From positions 1-13,337 of the forward strand of contig JBELME010000098.1 in NCBI GenBank assembly GCA_042096095.1: a DNA stretch of 13,337 nucleotides. The letters are read 5' to 3'. The translations under genes and the position numbers were made by a program. The first letter of the stretch is position 1. Every line of letters begins with the position of its first letter. Below, in pieces: positions 1 through 7,040 of this stretch. The stretch comes from Enterovibrio sp042096095 (GTDB taxonomy: Bacteria > Pseudomonadota > Gammaproteobacteria > Enterobacterales > Vibrionaceae). The notes beneath the pieces are model-generated. The model saw nothing but the letters and a program-made list of their open reading frames with translations, had not been told where the DNA came from and searched no databases.

Positions 1-895
1 TACGCTACTGTTGACCTTCTTCTACCGTCAAATGCCAGAGCTTATTGAGCGTGGTTACATCTACATTGCTCAGCCACCACTTTATAAAGTGAAGAAAGGC
101 AAGCAAGAGCAATACATCAAAGATGATGAAGCGATGGAGCAATACCAAGTTTCGCTGGCGCTAGAAAACGCCTCTTTGTTTGTAAACCAAGATGCACCTG
201 CGCTAAGCGGTCTTGCGCTTGAAGAATTGATTCAGAAGTACAACGGCGTAATGAAACTGATTAGCCGTATGGAGCGCCGTTATCCTTCAGCGCTGCTAAA
301 CGAACTTGTTTATCAACCACGTCTGTCTGTTGATGCGCTTCAAAATGAAGCTAATGTACAAGCATGGATTGATAACATTGTTGCAGTTCTTAATAAGAAC
401 TCTTCTGGCGAAAGTCAGTACAGCTCAATCATCAAATTTGATGAAGAGCACAACGCTTATCAACCTGAGCTTATTGTACGTACTCACGGCGTCGACCATG
501 AATACCTCATCAGCTACGACTTGTTGAACTCGAAAGAGTACGCCCGTATCGCTGATCTTTCTGAAGCACTTGATGGCTTGCTTGATGATACTGCATACAT
601 CCAACGTGGTGAGCGTAAGCAACCCATTAAGAGCTTTGCTGATGCATTGGCTTGGCTGATTAAAGAATCGAACCGTGGTCTTTCTCGTCAGCGCTATAAA
701 GGTCTGGGTGAGATGAACCCTGAACAGCTTTGGGAAACCACCATGGATCCAGAATCACGTCGTATGCTTCGCGTCACCATCCAAGATGCGGTTGCTGCAG
801 ATGAGTTGTTCACCACCTTGATGGGTGATCACGTTGAACCCCGTCGTGCGTTCATTGAAGACAACGCACTGAAAGTGGCTAACCTCGACGTCTAG
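1..895 (+). CDS. gyrB: DNA gyrase subunit B, C-terminal part (5' end outside window)
   Basis: GyrB is the ATPase subunit of DNA gyrase, the A2B2 enzyme that introduces negative supercoils. Only the last 297 codons are visible; the frame is open from base 2, so the start at base 11 is not real. The visible part begins inside the TOPRIM region (TFFYRQMPELIERGYIYIAQ). It continues through the roughly 170-residue insertion typical of gammaproteobacterial GyrB (ISRMERRYPSALLNELVYQP and onward). It ends with the nearly invariant C-terminal segment that contacts GyrA (QRYKGLGEMNPEQLWETTMD, then LFTTLMGDHVEPRRAFIE). The end aligns with the E. coli C-terminus, so the 3' end is intact. The TAG stop is followed 42 bases later by a strong terminator. 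gyrB usually closes the dnaA-dnaN-recF-gyrB cluster, which suggests that the origin region lies just left of the window. Confidence 0.98.
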   Translation, partial: TLLLTFFYRQMPELIERGYIYIAQPPLYKVKKGKQEQYIKDDEAMEQYQVSLALENASLFVNQDAPALSGLALEELIQKYNGVMKLISRMERRYPSALLNELVYQPRLSVDALQNEANVQAWIDNIVAVLNKNSSGESQYSSIIKFDEEHNAYQPELIVRTHGVDHEYLISYDLLNSKEYARIADLSEALDGLLDDTAYIQRGERKQPIKSFADALAWLIKESNRGLSRQRYKGLGEMNPEQLWETTMDPESRRMLRVTIQDAVAADELFTTLMGDHVEPRRAFIEDNALKVANLDV

Positions 896-937
896 TCCGC
901 TGTTTTTCAGCGTTCGCTGCTTAAAATCTGTGTATGA

Positions 938-963
938 AACGCCGCATTAGCGGCGTTTTTTTT
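938..963 (+). terminator. Rho-independent terminator of gyrB
   Basis: A perfect 8-bp stem (AACGCCGC at 938-945 with GCGGCGTT at 950-957) has a 4-base loop and runs into eight T residues (956-963). It lies 42 bases after the gyrB stop. On the minus strand the stem is followed only by TTTCA, so it would be a poor terminator for the convergent hydrolase gene, for which no better one is visible. Confidence 0.93.
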
Positions 964-1004
964 ACGTAGCGTCATCTGCGTATTTAACCTGTTGATATGT
1001 ATAG

Positions 1005-1880
1005 CTAAAGCGCTTCAAAAAGTGCACGTTGAAGTTTGGTGTGTATTGGAATACTGGGATCATTGTATGTATCGACGTTTTGGTCCTTATCTTTGGATGC
1101 ATCTACTAGCACGTGATTCATGCCTTCACAAATTGTTAGCTTCACATGATTTTCCCCCAAAACCTCTTCAAACTTTATCCCATTGATTACTTCAACCTGA
1201 AGATCGTTATCACCTTGTATGACATGTATAGGTCGGTTTAACATTGATGCTATTGCCAACGGGTCAATAAAAAAGCATGACTTGATATAAGGAATAGCGG
1301 AACGTCGGAATACGACGTCTACATGCTCATCACCATATTGAATGTCCTTATCCTGTTTGATGGACTCAAGGATAGCCTTTACGTGCTCGGTATATTGCGG
1401 TGCGCGCAATTGATATTGCTTGACGAGGTTTTCAGCAAATGAGAGGGCAGGCGTTGCGATCAGTACTAACGAATGTATACATGCCGTCTGCGCGACGAGC
1501 AAAGCAATGAGCCCACCTTCACTATGCCCGATAAGATTAAATATTCTAAAACCGTGTGCATCTGAAAGTGTTTGAATGATGGAATGTACATCTTTCACAT
1601 ACACATCAATGGTGAGATCAGACTCTAATAGTGATGGGAAATATGATCTGCCAACGCCTCTTTTATCGAAGTGAAAACTGGCGTATTGGTGGCTTAGAAG
1701 GCTGGTGGATATTTTTTCTAAACTGTGATTTTGCAAAGCCTTTTGATTGCCGTTTCTATCTGTAGGGCCTGATCCTGCGATGATGATTGAAACAGTGTTA
1801 CTGAGGAATTGTTCGTCAGTGACGAGAGTCCCTGATATCACTCCATCCTCTACCTCAATGTCGATCTCTAACTCAGCCAT
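1005..1880 (-). CDS. Alpha/beta hydrolase (serine esterase/lipase-like)
   Basis: A 291-residue alpha/beta-hydrolase fold protein with no signal peptide or membrane segment, so probably cytoplasmic. The N-terminal strand ends in AGSGPTDRNGN (residues 35-45), the oxyanion-hole loop typical of this family. FDKRGVGRS (71-79) follows, then the nucleophile elbow GHSEGG with Ser120. QGDNDLQV supplies the likely acid (Asp226, or Asp224), and GMNHVL supplies His256. The triad is complete and the length is normal, so it should be active; the substrate cannot be told from sequence. The ATG at 1878-1880 gives the expected N-terminus, but its ribosome binding site is weak. A parS site begins 30 bases upstream of the start. 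In three 60-base lines of this gene I counted 21-25 G+C, against 33 in a glyS line and 29 in an avtA line, so it is more AT-rich than its neighbours. It may be an accessory insertion between gyrB and avtA (inference). Confidence 0.85.
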   Translation of the reverse strand: MAELEIDIEVEDGVISGTLVTDEQFLSNTVSIIIAGSGPTDRNGNQKALQNHSLEKISTSLLSHQYASFHFDKRGVGRSYFPSLLESDLTIDVYVKDVHSIIQTLSDAHGFRIFNLIGHSEGGLIALLVAQTACIHSLVLIATPALSFAENLVKQYQLRAPQYTEHVKAILESIKQDKDIQYGDEHVDVVFRRSAIPYIKSCFFIDPLAIASMLNRPIHVIQGDNDLQVEVINGIKFEEVLGENHVKLTICEGMNHVLVDASKDKDQNVDTYNDPSIPIHTKLQRALFEAL

Positions 1881-1910
1881 GGCTAACCGTCCGATTAAAG
1901 GAAATAGAAA

Positions 1911-1926
1911 TGTTTCACGTGGAACA
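1911..1926. promoter_or_regulatory. parS: parS site 1 (ParB binding site)
   Basis: TGTTTCACGTGGAACA. Its reverse complement, TGTTCCACGTGAAACA, is identical to the chromosomal parS consensus known from Bacillus subtilis and conserved across bacteria. ParB loads here as a CTP-dependent clamp and works with ParA in segregating the origin region. The site lies 30 bases upstream of the hydrolase start and may overlap its promoter. Confidence 0.92.
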
Positions 1927-2092
1927 GGCGACCCGATTGCTCATCACTACAAACGAGCAACGTCTTAAGGGCTCACTTTATCTTAATCTTGTTCAAGAAG
2001 GAGAGTGTAGGTGGGAGAACTGAGAATAACGTCGAGTAGATTTCAGTGTGAATATTGCGATTGATAACAGCGAGCTCAGAGGGGGGTTACTT

Positions 2093-2124
2093 AAATTAAA
2101 AAGCCAGTTAATGAATAACTGGCT
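2093..2124 (-). terminator. Rho-independent terminator of avtA
   Basis: A perfect 9-bp stem (AGCCAGTTA at 2102-2110 with TAACTGGCT at 2116-2124) has a 5-base loop. Read on the minus strand it is followed by TTTTTAATTT. It lies 43 bases beyond the avtA stop and separates avtA from the hydrolase gene. Confidence 0.85.
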
Positions 2125-2151
2125 CGGAATTAACTACGCCTTATCGCTCAA

Positions 2152-2167
2152 CGTTTCACGTGAAACA
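2152..2167. promoter_or_regulatory. parS: parS site 2 (ParB binding site)
   Basis: CGTTTCACGTGAAACA matches the palindromic parS consensus TGTTTCACGTGAAACA at 15 of 16 positions; only the outermost base differs. It directly abuts the avtA stop codon (2168-2170) and lies between that stop and the avtA terminator, so it is transcribed with avtA. Confidence 0.9.
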
Positions 2168-3418
2168 TTATTTTTCACCATACGCTTTCTCGACTTCCTC
2201 AGCGAGTATTTCTATCCCTCTTTGGATCTTCTCATCATCCTGAACATAGTTCATTCGCAAGCACTGACGTGTATGTTCCCATTCACTGTCGGAACCAATA
2301 AAGAAGTACTCTCCTGGCACGATGAGCAAACCTCTGGCTTTCAAACGCTGGTAGAGCTCTTTGGTGGTGATAGGAAGTTCATCAAACCAAAGCCATAGGA
2401 AAATGGCACCCTCAGGTTTGTGAATCTTAAAACGAGGATCTGGAATCGCATCTTGGAGTAACGCCACGCTTCGTTGCGCTTTCTTCTGATAGAAAGGCTT
2501 AATGACACTCTCACTCAAGCGGATTAAATCACCATTATTTAGCATTTGGTTTGCAATGGCTGGGCCTACGCCGCAAGGCGATAAACTCACGATACCGTTA
2601 ATGTTAGTCAGTGCGGAAATGGTTTCCTCAGCCGCCACAATGATGCCGCAACGAACACCAGGTAAACCTAGCTTAGATAGACTGGAGCAGAGAATGGTGT
2701 TTTCATTCCAGAAGGGTTTGACGTCTTCAAAAATGATATTTGGGAAGGGCACGCCGTAAGCATTGTCGATGATGAGGGGGATATTGTGCTTACGCGCCAA
2801 CACATCGAGTTGCGCTATTTCCTCATCCGTTAAAACGTTGCCGGTAGGGTTTGTTGGTCTGGAAGCACAGATGGCGCTGACTGACTCATCAACCTCTAAT
2901 GTCGAGAAGTCGACGTGGTATTTAAACTGACGGTTATCTAAATATTCAATGGTCGGTTTAAAACTGGTGAACATATCGGGTGACAATCCTGAATCGGCAT
3001 ACCCAATGTACTCTGGCGTTAGCGGAAGTAGAATCTTCTTAAAGCTTCCATCATCGTAGTGTCCTGCAAAAAGATTAAACAGGTAGAAGAACGCACACTG
3101 ACTGCCGTTGGTTAGCATGATGTTCTTGCTAGAGATGGACCAACCGTAAGTGTCACTGAGCATGGTCGCGAGTGATTCAATAAACGCAGTTTTACCTTGT
3201 GGGCCATCATAGTTTGATAGCGCGGCAACCAAGGTTCCATCATTTAGCATTTGTTGGCTAAGTTCGGAGAAGTGATTGGTCATGGCTGGAATGGCGGCGG
3301 GGTTACCACCACCAAGCATGATGGCATCTGGGTTTCTTAAGCCATCATTCAAGTCGTCCATTAATTGGGTGATACCGGAGTGCTGGGAAAACTTTGTCCC
3401 AAATTTCGAAAACTGCAT
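2168..3418 (-). CDS. avtA: Valine--pyruvate aminotransferase
   Basis: A PLP-dependent class I/II aminotransferase of 416 residues, about the length of E. coli AvtA. The family transfers the amino group between valine and pyruvate, giving 2-oxoisovalerate and alanine, and so links branched-chain amino acid and alanine synthesis in the cytosol. Visible fold-type I landmarks are SRPTNPTGN (residues 186-194, Asn190 region), IIDNAYG with Asp218 and Tyr221, SSLSKLGLPGVRCG with the Schiff-base Lys249, and CLRMNY with the carboxylate-binding Arg388. The N-terminus MQFSKFGTKFSQHSGI is typical of AvtA, which supports the ATG at 3416-3418; AAGG lies about ten bases upstream. The gene is a single unit: the glyS terminator lies behind it and its own terminator at 2093-2124 follows. 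parS sites flank both ends. Confidence 0.95.
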   Translation of the reverse strand: MQFSKFGTKFSQHSGITQLMDDLNDGLRNPDAIMLGGGNPAAIPAMTNHFSELSQQMLNDGTLVAALSNYDGPQGKTAFIESLATMLSDTYGWSISSKNIMLTNGSQCAFFYLFNLFAGHYDDGSFKKILLPLTPEYIGYADSGLSPDMFTSFKPTIEYLDNRQFKYHVDFSTLEVDESVSAICASRPTNPTGNVLTDEEIAQLDVLARKHNIPLIIDNAYGVPFPNIIFEDVKPFWNENTILCSSLSKLGLPGVRCGIIVAAEETISALTNINGIVSLSPCGVGPAIANQMLNNGDLIRLSESVIKPFYQKKAQRSVALLQDAIPDPRFKIHKPEGAIFLWLWFDELPITTKELYQRLKARGLLIVPGEYFFIGSDSEWEHTRQCLRMNYVQDDEKIQRGIEILAEEVEKAYGEK

Positions 3419-3589
3419 ACGTGCGAGACCTTAATCCTTTATTTATTGTGCGTCGCGATCCGTCAAACCATACCGCAAACATTGGTCAAATTGAACGCAG
3501 ATCTTGGGCTTTTTCTTAGAAGCTTAGAGTTTAGATTCTTCTTATGATGTGTTCTTTAATTATGGGAAGGTGAGGTTAGGCCAGAACGA

Positions 3590-3605
3590 TGTTTCACGTG
3601 GAACA
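3590..3605. promoter_or_regulatory. parS: parS site 3 (ParB binding site)
   Basis: TGTTTCACGTGGAACA has the same 16 bases as site 1 and an exact consensus match on the opposite strand. It lies in the gap between avtA (start 3418) and the glyS terminator (3632), away from coding sequence. The 3419-3631 gap otherwise must hold the avtA promoter, for which I see no convincing -35/-10 pair. Confidence 0.92.
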
Positions 3606-3631
3606 ATTCTCTTGAGAAGCGAGAAGCAGGC

Positions 3632-3660
3632 AAAAAAAAGCCCCGCATTAATGCGAGGCT
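3632..3660 (-). terminator. Rho-independent terminator of the glyQS operon
   Basis: Bases 3639-3647 pair with 3652-3660; one pair is a G-U wobble in the RNA, and the loop is TTAA. On the minus strand the stem is followed by eight T residues (3632-3639). It lies about 20 bases past the glyS stop. Confidence 0.92.
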
Positions 3661-3678
3661 CTTTCTTCGTTTCTACGT

Positions 3679-5760
3679 TTATTTCTGAAGTAGAGAAATG
3701 TCTGCAACGTTCATAAACTGGCTACGAAGGGTATTCAGCAATGCTAGACGGTTCGCCTTTAGGGCTTCATCTTCTGCCATTACCATGACGTTATCGAAGA
3801 AGTTGTCTACTGGCTCACGAAGGTCAGCAAGTTGCGTCAGTGCGGTTTGGTAATCGCCTGCTGCAAATAGCGGTGCAAGGCTTTCAACCAAAGACGTCAC
3901 TTTGTCTGCCAATGCTTTCTCTGCGTCTTCAACCAGAAGGTTCGCATCGATAGCTGCAGGCAGTTGGCCTTCGAACTTCGCTAGGATGTTACCCACACGT
4001 TTGTTCGCTGCCGCTAGCGACTCTGCTGCGTCCAGTGAACGGAAATGGGTAACGGCTTTAACGCGTTGGTCGAAGTCTGCTGGTTGAGTAGGGCGACGAG
4101 CAAGCACCGCTTGAATAACGTCTACGCTATGGCCTTCATCTTGATACCAAGCACGGAAGCGACCCAACATGAATTCGATAACATCGCTTTCAACGTTGTC
4201 GTTTGTGAGTCGGCTTGAACCATCAGCTTGCGCAAACAGTGATTTTGCCTTGGCAACGAGGTCTACCAAATCCAGATCGTAACCGTATTCAACGATGATA
4301 CGAAGCACACCCAAAGATGCACGACGAAGCGCGAACGGGTCAGAGCCTTTCGGTGCTTGGCCAATGCCGAAGATACCGACGATAGTATCAAGCTTGTCAG
4401 CCATCGACAGTGCAGATGAAACACCATTGCTAGGCAAATCATCGCCTGCAAAGCGCGGCATGTATTGCTCGTTAAGCGCGATGGCGACTTCTTCCGCTTC
4501 ACCGTCGTGACGTGCATAGTGCATGCCCATCACACCTTGGGTGTCAGTGAATTCGAAAACCATGGAGGTCATCAGGTCACATTTAGCAAGCAGGCCGGCA
4601 CGTTTTGCGTTATCAACGTCAGTACCAATCTTGTCTGCGATGTAGCCAGCAAGCTCAGTAATACGATCGGTTTTGTCTTTGATGGTGCCCAATTGCTTTT
4701 GGAAAATCGCGGTTTCCAATTGCGGCAAACGATCAATCAATGGACGCTTACGGTCGGTGTTGAAGAAGAATTCCGCATCCGCAAGGCGAGGGCGAACTAC
4801 TTTCTCGTTACCTTCGATAACGTGGCGTGGCTCTTTTGATTCGATGTTTGAAACGAAGATGAAGTTAGGCAGTAGCTGCTTATCTTCGCTGTAAACAGGG
4901 AAGTACTTCTGGTCACCTTTCATGGTGTAAACCAGAGCTTCAGCAGGTACCTTCAAGAATTCTTCTTCGAAGGTTGCCGTTAGTACTACTGGCCATTCAA
5001 CCAAAGAAGTGACTTCTTCAACCAAGTCATCTTCTAGATCAGCGATACCGCCAACCAATTCAGCTGCTTTTTTCGCATCTGCGATGATGATGGCTTTACG
5101 CGCTTCATAATCTGCCATGACTTTACCGCGCTCTTCCAGAATGGCTGGATACTGATCGGCATTGTCGATGGTAAATTCTGGTTCGCCCATGAAGCGGTGA
5201 CCACGAATGGTACGCGCAGATGCGACGCCCATGATGGTGCCTTCAATAAGGTCTTCACCCATCAGGATGGTCAGGGTTTTTACCGGACGGATGAATTGGG
5301 TATCTTTATCACCCCAACGCATTGGCTTCGCGATAGGCAGGTTAGCCAGCGCTTTATCTGCCAGTGACACAATGATTTCTTTCGCGTCTTGGCCTTTGAC
5401 TTCTTGTTTAAACAGAAGCCATTCGCCTTTGTCTGTTGCGATACGGTCGGCTTGTTCAACGGTAATACCGTTACCACGTGCCCAGCCTTGTGCTGCTTTG
5501 GTTGGGTTACCGTCTGCATCAAATGCCACAGAGACCGCCGGTCCGCGCTTCTCAACCAACTTGTCAGCTTGCTGCTCATCCAACGATGCAACTTTCAGTG
5601 CAAGGCGGCGAGGTGTCGCGTACCAAGTAATACCATCATGCGTTAGCTCTGCGTCTTTTAATTCTTTTTCAAAGTTCGCTGCGAACGCTTCTGCAAGAGT
5701 ACGAAGTTGCGTTGGTGGCAATTCTTCTGTACCTAGCTCAATCAGAAAATTCTTTGCCAT
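3679..5760 (-). CDS. glyS: Glycyl-tRNA synthetase, beta subunit
   Basis: The beta subunit of the bacterial alpha2beta2 glycyl-tRNA synthetase, which recognises and binds tRNA-Gly while the alpha subunit carries the aminoacylation site. The protein has 693 residues, the usual family length. It starts MAKNFLIELGTEELPPTQLR, the hallmark N-terminus of GlyS. A conserved central part follows (EWPVVL near 255-260, YFPVY 286-290). The region around 400-480 contains MGMHYARHDG and KGSDPFALRR. The C-terminal 120 or so residues form the anticodon-binding-like domain. The frame stays open 24 codons upstream to 5832, but that stretch lies inside glyQ. The start at 5758-5760 is preceded by GAGGAG, which lies in the last codons of glyQ. 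Only one base separates the glyQ stop from this ATG, so the two subunits are probably translationally coupled for equal production. Confidence 0.97.
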   Translation of the reverse strand: MAKNFLIELGTEELPPTQLRTLAEAFAANFEKELKDAELTHDGITWYATPRRLALKVASLDEQQADKLVEKRGPAVSVAFDADGNPTKAAQGWARGNGITVEQADRIATDKGEWLLFKQEVKGQDAKEIIVSLADKALANLPIAKPMRWGDKDTQFIRPVKTLTILMGEDLIEGTIMGVASARTIRGHRFMGEPEFTIDNADQYPAILEERGKVMADYEARKAIIIADAKKAAELVGGIADLEDDLVEEVTSLVEWPVVLTATFEEEFLKVPAEALVYTMKGDQKYFPVYSEDKQLLPNFIFVSNIESKEPRHVIEGNEKVVRPRLADAEFFFNTDRKRPLIDRLPQLETAIFQKQLGTIKDKTDRITELAGYIADKIGTDVDNAKRAGLLAKCDLMTSMVFEFTDTQGVMGMHYARHDGEAEEVAIALNEQYMPRFAGDDLPSNGVSSALSMADKLDTIVGIFGIGQAPKGSDPFALRRASLGVLRIIVEYGYDLDLVDLVAKAKSLFAQADGSSRLTNDNVESDVIEFMLGRFRAWYQDEGHSVDVIQAVLARRPTQPADFDQRVKAVTHFRSLDAAESLAAANKRVGNILAKFEGQLPAAIDANLLVEDAEKALADKVTSLVESLAPLFAAGDYQTALTQLADLREPVDNFFDNVMVMAEDEALKANRLALLNTLRSQFMNVADISLLQK

Positions 5761-5761
5761 C

Positions 5762-6679
5762 TTACTTCTCCTCACCCTTTTTACACATTGGGAAGCCGAG
5801 TGCTTCACGTGATGCGTAGTACGCTTCAGCAACTGACTTTGTCAGGTTACGAATGCGAAGGATGTAGCGTTGTCGCTCAGTCACAGAAATTGCCTTACGC
5901 GCATCCAATAGGTTGAATGCATGGCCTGCTTTTAGAATGCGCTCGTACGCTGGAAGAGGCAGTGGTTTTTCAAGTTCAAGAAGGTGCTTACACTCTTTCT
6001 CGCACTGATCGAAGTACGTGAACAAGAAGTCTACATCTGCGTGCTCAAAGTTGTAGGTCGACTGCTCGACTTCGTTTTGGTGGAAGATATCGCCGTACGT
6101 TACTTTGCCGAACGGGCCATCCGTCCATACCAAGTCATAAACAGAATCTACCGCTTGGATGTACATCGCAAGACGTTCGATACCGTAAGTGATTTCGCCG
6201 GTCACAGGCTTACACTCAAGACCACCCACTTGTTGGAAGTAAGTGAACTGCGTCACTTCCATGCCGTTTAGCCACACTTCCCAGCCAAGACCCCAAGCAC
6301 CCAATGTTGGGTTTTCCCAGTTGTCTTCTACGAAGCGAATATCATGCACTTCTGGGTCGATACCAAGAACACGTAGCGAACCCAAGTACAGTTCCTGAAT
6401 ATTGTCAGGAGATGGCTTCATGATGGTCTGGAACTGATAGTAGTGTTGCAGACGATTAGGGTTTTCACCGTAACGGCCATCAGTCGGGCGACGTGAAGGT
6501 TGAACATAAGCGGCTGCAATTGGCTCGGGGCCGATTGCACGCAGACATGTCATTGGGTGAGAGGTGCCTGCACCTACTTCCATGTCAAGTGGTTGCACGA
6601 TGGTGCAACCTTGTTGGGCCCAGTAATCCTGCAGCGCGAGGATCATGCCCTGAAAAGTTTTAACGTCGAATTTTTGCAT
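5762..6679 (-). CDS. glyQ: Glycyl-tRNA synthetase, alpha subunit
   Basis: The catalytic subunit of the heterotetrameric glycyl-tRNA synthetase, a class II enzyme that activates glycine with ATP and charges tRNA-Gly in the cytosol. The 305 residues match the family length. The start MQKFDVKTFQGMILALQDYW is that of E. coli GlyQ. Class II motif 2 is visible at about residues 58-84 (YVQPSRRPTDGRYGENPNRL, then QHYYQFQ). Motif 3 is at 162-173 (EITYGIERLAMY). The middle holds FVEDNWENPTLGAWGLGWEV. It is the first gene of glyQ-glyS; the glyS ribosome binding site lies in its 3' end. The ribosome binding site of glyQ itself is weak. A TATAAT box lies about 40 bases upstream. Nothing is odd about the gene. 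Confidence 0.97.
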   Translation of the reverse strand: MQKFDVKTFQGMILALQDYWAQQGCTIVQPLDMEVGAGTSHPMTCLRAIGPEPIAAAYVQPSRRPTDGRYGENPNRLQHYYQFQTIMKPSPDNIQELYLGSLRVLGIDPEVHDIRFVEDNWENPTLGAWGLGWEVWLNGMEVTQFTYFQQVGGLECKPVTGEITYGIERLAMYIQAVDSVYDLVWTDGPFGKVTYGDIFHQNEVEQSTYNFEHADVDFLFTYFDQCEKECKHLLELEKPLPLPAYERILKAGHAFNLLDARKAISVTERQRYILRIRNLTKSVAEAYYASREALGFPMCKKGEEK

Positions 6680-6719
6680 CGTCAGGTTCGCGCGATTAGT
6701 GAATGGAAAATAACACGCG

Positions 6720-6725
6720 ATTATA
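6720..6725 (-). promoter_or_regulatory. Probable -10 box of the glyQS promoter
   Basis: A perfect TATAAT on the minus strand, 41 bases upstream of the glyQ ATG, would give a leader of about 34 bases. The -35 region at the right spacing (near 6743-6748) reads TACTTA and is a poor match, so the promoter may need an activator or be of moderate strength. Confidence 0.5.
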
Positions 6726-6811
6726 ACGCGCTAGGCTTTGGATAAGTAGCGTTGATGGCGGTTTTTTGTCCGTCGACCATGAGACAAGCGATGTTTGTCG
6801 GAACTCTTGAA

Positions 6812-6850
6812 TTGAGACTATTGAGTCAATGCTGCAGATAATCGTAGAAT
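6812..6850 (+). promoter_or_regulatory. Possible promoter(s) for the manganese riboswitch transcript
   Basis: Two overlapping sigma70-like candidates lie just before the aptamer: TTGAGA (6812-6817) with GATAAT (6837-6842, 19-base spacer), and TTGAGT (6821-6826) with TAGAAT (6845-6850, 18-base spacer). The first would start transcription near 6849, before the aptamer; the second would start inside helix P1. The first fits better, but its spacer is long. Confidence 0.3.
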
Positions 6851-6854
6851 GCAG

Positions 6855-6966
6855 GTCGTTTTTGGGGAGTAGTCTCTCGCGCCAGCGAGGTCATTATCAA
6901 CATAGTTGAAGCCACATGCTTCATGGTAATGACGACTTACATTGTGAGTTTGACGAGACCAATGAC
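6855..6966 (+). ncRNA. yybP-ykoY manganese riboswitch (aptamer)
   Basis: All conserved parts of the yybP-ykoY Mn2+ riboswitch are present in order: the L1 motif GGGGAGTAG (6864-6872), the L3 motif TCAACATA (6897-6904) and GACGAGACC (6952-6960). The helices can be drawn by eye. P1 pairs 6855-6860 with 6961-6966. P2 pairs 6876-6880 with 6885-6889. P3 pairs GTCATTA (6890-6896) with TAATGAC (6927-6933) perfectly and encloses L3. An inner hairpin pairs 6908-6912 with 6918-6922, and P4 pairs 6935-6939 with 6945-6949. In this class L1 and L3 dock and bind Mn2+, usually switching on genes for Mn2+ export. The gene downstream is a manganese exporter of the GDT1 family, a known partner of this riboswitch. 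Confidence 0.93.
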
Positions 6967-6980
6967 ATTTCACATGAACC

Positions 6981-7030
6981 GGGCGGGGCATGGGATCTGT
7001 CATTGCTGTCGAATCAATCACCCGCCCTGG
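6981..7030 (+). promoter_or_regulatory. Expression platform of the manganese riboswitch
   Basis: GGGCGGG (6981-6987) is perfectly complementary to CCCGCCC (7021-7027), and CC (6979-6980) can add pairs with GG (7029-7030). This hairpin ends nine bases before the exporter ATG and would hide the only Shine-Dalgarno-like bases (TGGA, 7028-7031). It has no U tract, so control is probably at translation rather than by intrinsic termination. Separately, CAATGACA (6960-6967), which includes the 3' strand of P1, is perfectly complementary to TGTCATTG (6998-7005). That pairing excludes P1 and is topologically incompatible with the GGGCGGG hairpin. The sign of the switch cannot be settled by eye. Confidence 0.6.
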
Positions 7031-7040
7031 AAAACAATAA
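6990..7040 (+). CDS. Possible 16-residue leader peptide overlapping the exporter start
   Basis: An ATG at 6990-6992 opens a 16-codon frame (MGSVIAVESITRPGKQ) that ends in TAA at 7038-7040, overlapping the exporter ATG by one base (TAATG). Such overlaps are typical of translational coupling, and the exporter itself has only a weak ribosome binding site. The frame runs through both switching elements of the riboswitch platform, so translating it would open the hairpin. Against it: the Shine-Dalgarno candidate (GGGG at 6985-6988) is only one base from the ATG, and a frame this short can arise by chance. The peptide resembles nothing I recognise. Confidence 0.35.
   Translation: MGSVIAVESITRPGKQ

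Noticed and set aside
2048..2398. A 116-codon plus-strand frame starting upstream of the avtA end
   Set aside because: It runs through the avtA terminator, a parS site and the avtA coding sequence in antisense, and resembles no protein I know.
5207..5812. A 201-codon open frame on the plus strand, antisense to glyS and glyQ
   Set aside because: It is the complement of strongly conserved coding sequence, has no ribosome binding site, and its Ser/Arg/Ala-rich composition is typical of a shadow frame.
5801..5816. A fourth parS-like sequence with a CACGTG core inside glyQ
   Set aside because: It matches the palindromic consensus at only 12 of 16 positions and lies in conserved coding sequence, so it is probably chance.
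5761..5832. An upstream start for glyS at 5832
   Set aside because: It overlaps the 3' end of glyQ. The conserved N-terminus MAKNFLIELGTEELPP and a strong ribosome binding site fix the start at 5760.
6923..7039. An N-terminal extension of the manganese exporter, open in frame back to 6923
   Set aside because: The stretch is the riboswitch and its platform, the residues are unlike the family, and the ATG at 7040 gives the expected N-terminus.
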